Assembly (NCBI GenBank): GCA_012841485.1
Contig: DUUU01000332.1
Coordinates: 1 to 11,720, forward strand
Length of the DNA: 11,720 nucleotides
DNA from: Armatimonadota bacterium
GTDB taxonomy: Bacteria > Armatimonadota > JAAZEB01
Direction of reading: 5' to 3'
Position numbers and translations under genes: made by a program. This document shows positions 6,795-11,720 of the stretch, one piece after another (positions within the stretch are counted from its first letter, which is position 1; the number at the start of each line of letters is the position of its first letter). The notes beneath the pieces are model-generated. The model was not told the origin of the DNA and ran no database searches. It saw nothing but the letters and a program-made list of their open reading frames with translations.

Positions 6795-8903
6795 CTAGGG
6801 GTAATCGAAGGTCATAACGAGGTCGAACAGGCTTGTCGCGCCGGTTCGCAAGCGGGCCAAGCGCCACAGGGCCTCGCCCTGCTCGGGGCTGTTGGCCGCT
6901 CCGAACTGGAAGGAGCTGCGACCGCCGGGTGCCGCGGTGGTAAACCGCCCGCTGGCATCCAGGGCGAGTTTCCCATCCACATACACCTTGAGATCCTTCC
7001 CCTGGATGACCACGCGATAGGTGTGAAAGGCATCGGTGGTATTCATCTCATGCTTGAGACGGCTATACATGAGGCTGATCCCGTCGGGCGTCAGGCGCAG
7101 CCGGTCTGTCGCCGCGCCGTTGCTGAAGATCAGATAGCTGGTACCGGAGATCACCTTCGCCTGCACCTCCGCCACGCTCTCTCGATCCGGGCGGGCGTTC
7201 CAGGCGTACACACAGTGCATGTAATCTCCCGGCTCGCTTCCCCGATCCGCGACCAACAGCGCGCCATCCTTCAGCTCCAGCGCCGTGTTGCGGCGGACGC
7301 GGTCTGTGCTCCACGGGGCGGTCGGCTTCTCCGTCGCCGTCCACACCACATCCCAGCCGGGTTCTGTCGCATCGGTATCCCGCGGCGCAGCCAGCGCGAT
7401 CTCTACCGCGTTGGCCCCTTCCTTGATCGCGGATACCGGCACTCCATACTCCCACCAACCATCCACCGGCTGGCCCTCGGGCAGCTCCGTGCCATTGAGA
7501 CGGACCCGCGGGCTGCGCGCGGTGGGGATCAGCAGGCACAGCTTCACCTTCGGCACGGCGCCCGGCGCCGGCGGCATTCGCTCGCCAAGATGGATAGGCA
7601 CGACCAGCGGCTTGGCGTCCGCTATCGGTAGCGGGCGGTTTGGGTTGAGCACCGTCAGGTTCTGGTGACGGCTCCCGCCCGTGACGTAGAGCTCCGGCGA
7701 ATAGTCGCGCACATTCACGAAGTACGTCTTGTCCAGCCTGGCCAGCACGTTCGGATCGCCGATCTCGCGGAGCATGGGCGCGGTGACGTTGAAGAAGTTG
7801 AAGAGGTACACCCCATCCGCGCCACTCTGCCAGACCCGTGCGGCTCGCGCGCGATAGCTCTCCTGGGCGCCCCGGCGATACCGCCCATCAGCGCGGACCC
7901 GCGTCTCGCTCAGCGCCGGGTAGACCGGGACTCCATACTTGTGCCCCAACGCGACAATGTGCTCCCACGGATTGAGCTGGAAGTAGCAGGTGGCCGCCAT
8001 CAGATCGATCAGGCCCTCGGCCAGCCACCGCTCGATATCCAGGCCTACCATCCGCGCGTACTCGACGGAATCCGGAACCCGGACGGCAACGAGGATGGGC
8101 CGGCCCCGCTTGCGCCCCTCGGCATCTGCCATGCGGCGTATCCGGCGCAGCAAGTCGGTCATCATCGCCCGCTCCGCGTCGCTGGCGGTGCCGCCCCAGG
8201 CGACCGACTTGAAATAGACCATGTGCCTCCAGAAGTCCAGCTCGATGCCATCCACATCGTAGTTCTGGCAAACTTCCTCAAAGAAGCGGAAGGCAAGGTC
8301 GCGCACCTCGGGATGCGTGTAGTCCATGGCCGACCACGCCCCATGCTTGGGGCGATTGTCGTAGGTGCCCATCAGGAGATCCGGGCGTTTCGCCTTCAGC
8401 GGCGGGAAAAGCGGATAGGGCTTCTCCGGGGTGTGCGCACCGTCATGGGTGTCGTTCATGCGCATCGAGAAGAAGACCTCAATCCCGTTCGCGCGTCCGA
8501 AATCGACGATCATCTTCAGGGCATCAGTCCCCTGGTCGATCAACGGCCGAGCAATGTTGATCCCCAGGTCACTCCAGGTGTGCTCCAGCACGCTACCCAC
8601 CTTGGTGTTGTGGGTGAAGTAGCCAAAGCCGGAGCTGATGGGACAGTAGAAGATCGAGTCTACATGGGTCCCGAGGAGGGGCGACGTCCGGCGAGCGAGC
8701 ACATTCTCGACCGTCACCGGCAGATCCTTCGGGAAGTAGATGATCTCGTTGCCGTCGTTGTTGAAGATGACGCGGCGCTGACGCTGGGCCAACTGCTTGC
8801 GCTGCTGGACGAAAGCGTCCGGTGCACCAGCCTGCGCTTCCACCTCGGCGGTGACGGCACTCAGCAACAGAACGGTCGTCAGAGCGTAGAGTGTGGTCTT
8901 CAT
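6795..8903 (-). CDS. Secreted glycoside-hydrolase-like TIM-barrel protein (GHL10/DUF187-like) with C-terminal beta-sandwich
   Basis: This is a probable exported polysaccharide-active enzyme whose substrate cannot be read from the sequence. The 702-aa protein opens with a signal peptide (MKTTLYALTTVLLLSAVTAE), with likely cleavage around residues 23-25. Residues about 60-400 look like a GHL10-type (alpha/beta)8 barrel. Visible elements are strand IEVFFSMRMND (141-151), the motif VDGIELDFWRH (217-227) with candidate acid residues E221 and D223, and later strands GRPILVAVR and GADGVYLFNFF (361-371). Residues about 430-510 form a linker beta domain. Residues about 545-702 resemble a LamG/concanavalin-like sandwich (YRVVIQGKDLKVYVDGKLALD). 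The ATG at 8903 is preferred because it opens the signal peptide. A GTG at 8945 adds 14 unlikely residues. The neighbouring gsp operon makes secretion through it plausible but unproven. Confidence 0.85.
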   Translation of the reverse strand: MKTTLYALTTVLLLSAVTAEVEAQAGAPDAFVQQRKQLAQRQRRVIFNNDGNEIIYFPKDLPVTVENVLARRTSPLLGTHVDSIFYCPISSGFGYFTHNTKVGSVLEHTWSDLGINIARPLIDQGTDALKMIVDFGRANGIEVFFSMRMNDTHDGAHTPEKPYPLFPPLKAKRPDLLMGTYDNRPKHGAWSAMDYTHPEVRDLAFRFFEEVCQNYDVDGIELDFWRHMVYFKSVAWGGTASDAERAMMTDLLRRIRRMADAEGRKRGRPILVAVRVPDSVEYARMVGLDIERWLAEGLIDLMAATCYFQLNPWEHIVALGHKYGVPVYPALSETRVRADGRYRRGAQESYRARAARVWQSGADGVYLFNFFNVTAPMLREIGDPNVLARLDKTYFVNVRDYSPELYVTGGSRHQNLTVLNPNRPLPIADAKPLVVPIHLGERMPPAPGAVPKVKLCLLIPTARSPRVRLNGTELPEGQPVDGWWEYGVPVSAIKEGANAVEIALAAPRDTDATEPGWDVVWTATEKPTAPWSTDRVRRNTALELKDGALLVADRGSEPGDYMHCVYAWNARPDRESVAEVQAKVISGTSYLIFSNGAATDRLRLTPDGISLMYSRLKHEMNTTDAFHTYRVVIQGKDLKVYVDGKLALDASGRFTTAAPGGRSSFQFGAANSPEQGEALWRLARLRTGATSLFDLVMTFDYP

Positions 8904-8906
8904 GCC

Positions 8907-8919
8907 CCCGATTTTCGGG
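8907..8919 (-). promoter_or_regulatory. Small hairpin over the ribosome site of the glycosidase gene
   Basis: In the transcript, CCCGA and UCGGG can pair around a three-base AAA loop, ending three bases before the ATG at 8903. The G-run that would serve as ribosome binding site is inside the stem. This could lower translation initiation, but five base pairs in GC-rich DNA is weak support. Confidence 0.25.
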
Positions 8920-9127
8920 CCCCAGGCAGGAATCCCTTCCGACACCTCGCGTTCATGTTGCCACTGCCACTCACGGGGAAAGTGATCCCAGGCTCGAGGC
9001 TCGTGTCCCTCCCCTGAAGAATGCTCTGCTCCATGATCGTTACGAGGCCAGCCCCGGCCCTGGTCTGGGCACGTGGGGGATGGAGTGCGAGGGGCAGCAC
9101 GTGGAAGCCGAACGATGCCGCAGAATC

Positions 9128-9164
9128 AAAAAAGCCTCGATAGCGAGATCGCTATCGAGGCTTT
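9128..9164 (-). terminator. Intrinsic terminator of the initiator tRNA gene
   Basis: A perfect 15-bp inverted repeat (9131-9145 with 9150-9164, core AGCCTCGATAGCG) surrounds a four-base loop. Read on the minus strand it ends in a run of six T, the classical Rho-independent form. It begins six bases after the tRNA CCA. On the plus strand the hairpin is followed by a broken T-run, so it may work weakly in both directions. Confidence 0.92.
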
Positions 9165-9170
9165 CTTACT

Positions 9171-9247
<77 letters not shown>

Positions 9248-9258
9248 TCAACACCCAT

Positions 9259-9287
9259 ATCATACCAGGTTCTTTTACCCCTGTCAA
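9259..9287 (-). promoter_or_regulatory. Sigma70-type promoter of the initiator tRNA gene
   Basis: On the minus strand TTGACA (9287-9282) and TATGAT (9264-9259) are spaced by exactly 17 bases. A TGG before the -10 box makes it an extended -10. An A-tract at about 9302-9309 lies where an UP element would contact the RNA polymerase alpha subunit. Transcription should start only a few bases before the tRNA 5' end at 9247. Confidence 0.9.
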
Positions 9288-9335
9288 CCCCCTGGGCGAA
9301 TCTTTTTTTCGCACTCTACCAGCCGCGTGTTGCGA

Positions 9336-9407
9336 GCCCCGGTCCGCGCACCCTGGACGGTGCTCGGCGAGAGGCCCCAACCCCCGAAGGGAACGCAAGA
9401 CCGGGGT
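9336..9407. other. Foldable intergenic element of unknown nature
   Basis: In the 358-nt gap between the tRNA and the SLBB gene, CCCCGGTC (9337-9344) and GACCGGGG (9399-9406) form a perfect 8-bp closing stem, plus a possible G-U pair outside it. Inside lie a 5-bp hairpin, GCACC/GGTGC (9348-9352 with 9359-9363), and a small hairpin with a UUCG tetraloop when read on the minus strand (about 9382-9391). The whole has a three-way-junction layout. It ends about 100 bases upstream of the predicted SLBB promoter and cannot be assigned to a known RNA family by eye. Apart from this element and the two promoters, nothing is seen in the gap. Confidence 0.3.
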
Positions 9408-9514
9408 GCCCCCACCCTTCCCCTTCATCCGCGGTATCGACGCCGGCGCGGAGACAGAGGGCACGTGAGCCGGGCACGCGCACCTCCCCAGAAAACCTGG
9501 CGTCGCGGCCCGGG

Positions 9515-9544
9515 TTGCGCTCGCCCTCCGGCCGATGCTATAAT
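9515..9544 (+). promoter_or_regulatory. Extended -10 promoter of the SLBB gene
   Basis: TATAAT at 9539-9544 is preceded by TGC (extended -10). A partial -35 box TTGCGC at 9515-9520 lies 18 bases upstream. Transcription would begin near 9551, giving a leader of about 55 bases before the ATG at 9607. Confidence 0.75.
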
Positions 9545-9606
9545 GCAGCCGACCGCCGGCTCTTCGCTTCCACGCGCGGTCACTCGGATAAGGAGGAGCA
9601 CACCGC

Positions 9607-10530
9607 ATGGGAACCCGCTGCCATACCGTCGCACTGCTTCTCGCCCTCGCCTTCTCGGCGCTCGCGCCCTCTCTTGCCAGAGCTGACGATCAACGCAAAG
9701 ACCACGTCTATCTCTGGGGTGAGGTGAAGAACCCGGGCGCTTACCCCTGGAAGAAGGGGCTGACCATCCCAGAGGCGATCCGGCGGGCCGGTGGTTTCAC
9801 GGAGGCGGCACATCGCAGCCGCGCTACCCTCATTCGCGGGCAACGCGAGATCACCCTGAGCGCGGATGACCTCACGCCGGCTTCGGAGCGCGATGCCATC
9901 AAAGTGGAGCGCGGAGATGTCCTACGCATCGAGCGCGGCGCCCTCCGCGTTGAAGGGGAGGTGCGCAATCCGGGCGACTACGGCCTGGAGCATGGCACCG
10001 TCCGGCAGGCGCTGATCGCGGCCGGCGGCCCGACCCCCGCTGCCGACCTCGACGCGGTCCACATCGCCCGTGGGGGCAAGGTGATTCGGGTGGACGCACG
10101 CGCGCTTCTCACAGGCGGATCCACGGCGCAGAACCCAACGCTGGAGCCCGGAGACGTGTTGCGCGTGCCGCGATCTCACTCGCGGGTGACAATCGCCGGA
10201 GAGGTCCGCAGACCGGGCTCCTACGACCTGGAGCCAGGCAAGCTGGAGCGTTTGGAGGACTTGATCGCCATCGCGGGAGGCCCGACGGCAAACGCGCGAG
10301 TGGCCCGCATCGAACTGCGCCGGGCGACGCGCGCGGGAGAACGCCCCCAGGTAGAGACGATCAACCTGGAGGATCCCAAGCAGGATGAGCTGCAGCGCAA
10401 CCCGGTGTTGCAGAGTGGCGATTACGTCGTGGTACCTGCCCAACGCCGGGGCCGGAGCATGGGGATCAACGAGGTGTACCAGATTGGCGTTCTGATCCTG
10501 ACTCTGGTGAGCATCCTCATGGGTCGCTGA
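9607..10530 (+). CDS. Periplasmic protein with three SLBB domains and a C-terminal hydrophobic anchor
   Basis: SLBB domains are ubiquitin-like folds in polysaccharide export proteins such as Wza and in other envelope proteins, where they bind glycans or partner proteins. This 307-aa protein has a signal peptide (about 1-26, cut after ARA). Three repeats follow, each opening with GEVxxPGxY: at 38-46, 117-125 and 198-206. Each repeat continues with a helix and an AGG or AGGPT motif (61-63, 139-143, 223-227), then an RGDVLRI, PGDVLRV or SGDYVVV strand (102-108, 181-187, 270-276). A hydrophobic segment near 292-305 ends the protein. There is no lipobox and no separate polysaccharide export (Poly_export) domain. 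AAGGAGGAG lies ten bases before the ATG. It stands alone between its own promoter and a hairpin, so its pathway cannot be inferred from neighbours. Confidence 0.9.
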   Translation: MGTRCHTVALLLALAFSALAPSLARADDQRKDHVYLWGEVKNPGAYPWKKGLTIPEAIRRAGGFTEAAHRSRATLIRGQREITLSADDLTPASERDAIKVERGDVLRIERGALRVEGEVRNPGDYGLEHGTVRQALIAAGGPTPAADLDAVHIARGGKVIRVDARALLTGGSTAQNPTLEPGDVLRVPRSHSRVTIAGEVRRPGSYDLEPGKLERLEDLIAIAGGPTANARVARIELRRATRAGERPQVETINLEDPKQDELQRNPVLQSGDYVVVPAQRRGRSMGINEVYQIGVLILTLVSILMGR

Positions 10531-10543
10531 CCGCGCGGTTCCG

Positions 10544-10589
10544 GGATCCGGGAGCTCGAGAGGTGAGCCTCTCCCCTACTCCCGGATCC
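10544..10589 (+). terminator. Two-tier hairpin after the SLBB gene
   Basis: An 11-bp outer stem (GGATCCGGGAG at 10544-10554 with CTCCCGGATCC at 10579-10589) encloses a 6-bp inner stem (GAGAGG/CCTCTC, 10558-10563 with 10568-10573). It starts 13 bases after the SLBB stop codon. No T-run follows, so it may be a U-less terminator or a 3'-end stabiliser. Confidence 0.5.
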
Positions 10590-10731
10590 AAAGCGCATCA
10601 AGCGAGGTAGGCGGGTTCGCCGAATAGGCGGCATGCGCGAACGAACGGGCGCTCGTGCGGAATGCTCTATCGCCGCTCTCTATCAGTCGCGGCCTGCGCT
10701 CCGTTTCCACCCGTTCGATCGCGCATCTCGC

Positions 10732-11433
10732 TTAGATTCCGACGGGCTGGATATCCTCTCCCCCTTCGGTGTCTTCCAGGTCTTCCTGGTCCAGGTCGCT
10801 CTCCACATCAGGGATCTCGGGAAGGCCCGCGAGGGGCGCGCGAGACGCGGCAACAGGTTCCTCGCCCGTCTCGCCGAGGCCCATCAGCGTCTCTACCGCC
10901 GATGACCGGGGCGCCATGACGCCACCCGTCTCCAGTGCCCGGCCGTGCCAGTCGGCAATGAGCAGCACTTCCCGCTTGGCCCCGCCACTGGCCGGCACTT
11001 CCTTCTCAAACTCCACGCGGATCAGGTGGCAGCGTCCGGGCTCATCCACACCGCCCACGACCACATGAAAGACCTGTTCGCGAGGATCGCGCTCCGTCAC
11101 CACGCCTGTTGCGTCCCATACTGGATGGTAGATCCGCTCACCTACGATGTAGTCATCCGTAGGACGGTACGGGCGCACCTCGGGGGCACTCGGCTTCGCT
11201 ACCTCGGGTTCAGCAGCCGCAGCTGCCTCAGCCGCGCCGGCACCGGATTGCTCCACTACCTCTCCCTCGGCGACGGGAACGCCTTCTCCGGTGGCCGGAA
11301 CCTCCACCTCGGCAGAGCGGGCCGTACTGGCAAGATCCGCTCCCTCTGCACCCGGTTCCTGAGTCACATCGCCTGTTGGCTCTTGTGCCTGGGCAACCGG
11401 GATCACTGGCGTCTCCTGCTCCTTCTGTTCCAT
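10732..11433 (-). CDS. Unrecognised acidic protein with a small central beta-rich domain
   Basis: Function not recognised. The 233-aa product has three parts. Residues 1-90 are low-complexity, rich in Glu, Ala, Pro and Gly, and probably disordered. Residues about 93-165 look folded: DDYIVGERIYHPVWDATGVV (93-112), then HVVV (123-126), then CHLIRVEFEKEV (135-146) and EVLLIADW (155-162). The pattern VGxRxxHPxxxxGxV followed by a VxF strand recalls SH3/Tudor-like barrels such as the C-terminal domain of PcrA-type helicases or CarD-like domains, but the match is loose. Residues about 165-233 end in an acidic tail (DVESDLDQEDLEDTEGGED). There is no signal peptide or membrane segment, so it is probably cytoplasmic. 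The ATG at 11433 is chosen for its AAAGGA site five bases upstream; an upstream extension of 18 codons is possible. Confidence 0.75.
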   Translation of the reverse strand: MEQKEQETPVIPVAQAQEPTGDVTQEPGAEGADLASTARSAEVEVPATGEGVPVAEGEVVEQSGAGAAEAAAAAEPEVAKPSAPEVRPYRPTDDYIVGERIYHPVWDATGVVTERDPREQVFHVVVGGVDEPGRCHLIRVEFEKEVPASGGAKREVLLIADWHGRALETGGVMAPRSSAVETLMGLGETGEEPVAASRAPLAGLPEIPDVESDLDQEDLEDTEGGEDIQPVGI

Positions 11434-11545
11434 AACCGTCCTTTCACAGCATCCCTGTCCACGCATCAACGGCCCTATCAAGGGCACCGGGTGGTATGGG
11501 GAACCGCCAATACAACGAGGTCTCGTCTGTCATATGAATGAAGCC

Positions 11546-11575
11546 ACTATAGCGGATTCGCCCCTCGCTTGTCAA
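11546..11575 (-). promoter_or_regulatory. Sigma70-type promoter of the acidic protein gene
   Basis: On the minus strand a perfect -35 box TTGACA (11575-11570) lies 18 bases before TATAGT (11551-11546). Transcription should begin near 11539, giving a leader of about 105 bases before the ATG at 11433, long enough to hold translational control. No clear structure was recognised in the leader. Confidence 0.8.
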
Positions 11576-11578
11576 GCG
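11566..11578 (-). promoter_or_regulatory. Palindrome over the -35 box, possible operator
   Basis: CGCTTG-A-CAAGCG on the minus strand is a perfect 6+1+6 inverted repeat that covers the TTGACA box. In addition the 9-mer GAATCCGCT occurs twice (11551-11559 and 11575-11583), 24 bp apart, directly upstream of the -10 and -35 boxes. This placement would suit a repressor that blocks polymerase. No regulator is identified. Confidence 0.35.
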
Positions 11579-11610
11579 GATTCAAACGGCCAGACAGGGC
11601 CTTTCGATTA

Positions 11611-11720
11611 TCATGGGTCAAAGCCGCAGACGAGGCGAACTGCCTCCTGTCGCCATGCGATGGACCGCATTGCTGCCGCGATGTTCTCGTAGCCCAGGAG
11701 CCGCAGTGCCCCTATGACCG
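11611..11720 (-). CDS. C-terminal end of a gene cut by the window edge, possibly a transposase
   Basis: The frame from 11718 to the TGA at 11613-11611 encodes 35 residues beginning VIGALRLLGYENIAAAMRSI and ending CGFDP. The composition and helical pattern look like genuine protein, while the other two minus-strand frames either stop early or give Arg- and Gly-rich nonsense. The RLLGYENIAAAMR segment recalls the end of some DDE transposases of the ISAs1/H-repeat type, but this is memory of a pattern, not an alignment. No terminal inverted repeat was recognised in the remaining bases. Confidence 0.45.
   Translation of the reverse strand, partial: VIGALRLLGYENIAAAMRSIAWRQEAVRLVCGFDP

Noticed and set aside
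7665..9017. Plus-strand open frame of 450 codons opposite the glycosidase gene
   Set aside because: The opposite strand encodes a signal peptide and recognisable domains; this frame has none and lacks a ribosome site.
8904..9127. Short open frames upstream of the glycosidase gene
   Set aside because: No ribosome site or recognisable protein pattern; the region is most likely leader and promoter, although no clear promoter boxes were found.
10590..10731. Terminator or small gene between the SLBB gene and the acidic protein gene
   Set aside because: Only short 6-bp inverted repeats (GTTCGC/GCGAAC) with no T-run; no coding frame with a ribosome site.
11584..11612. Terminator after the partial right-edge gene (GGCC-CTGTCT-GGCC flanked by A and T runs)
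   Set aside because: The stem is only four pairs plus three more beyond a bulge; too weak to call.

Overview
The window is high-GC bacterial DNA, dense with genes and mostly coding on the minus strand. Signal peptides, a complete set of type II secretion pseudopilins and a periplasmic SLBB protein point to a diderm bacterium. No rRNA or species marker is present. A GHL10-like glycosidase, a canonical gsp gene order and a stand-alone SLBB protein would fit lineages such as Armatimonadota or Planctomycetes-related phyla, but this placement is a guess.

Bases 20-6610 (minus) hold one compact operon in the classical order gspE-gspF-gspG-gspH-gspI-gspJ-gspK: the ATPase, the inner-membrane platform protein, the major pseudopilin and four minor pseudopilins. 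The four pseudopilin junctions overlap by 41, 11, 4 and 23 nt, so translation is probably coupled. The secretin (D), C, L, M and prepilin peptidase are not in the window. A possible start codon at bases 7-9 suggests that the operon continues off the left edge.

Bases 6736-8903 (minus) hold a secreted glycoside-hydrolase-like protein of 702 aa, followed by a perfect 14-bp hairpin. It is co-oriented with gspE but separated from it by 184 nt. It has a Sec-type signal peptide, so it is a plausible (inferred) cargo of the secretion system.

Bases 9128-9606 hold an initiator tRNA(fMet) gene (minus) with a near-consensus promoter and a strong intrinsic terminator, then a 358-nt spacer. The spacer contains a foldable element of unknown nature and a good sigma70-type promoter for the next gene. 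Bases 9607-10530 (plus) encode a periplasmic three-SLBB protein with a C-terminal hydrophobic anchor, followed by a two-tier hairpin.

Bases 10732-11433 (minus) encode an unrecognised acidic protein with a small central beta-rich domain. Its promoter carries a perfect 13-bp palindrome on the -35 box and a 9-bp direct repeat. The right edge holds the last 35 codons of another minus-strand gene, which resembles the C-terminus of a transposase.
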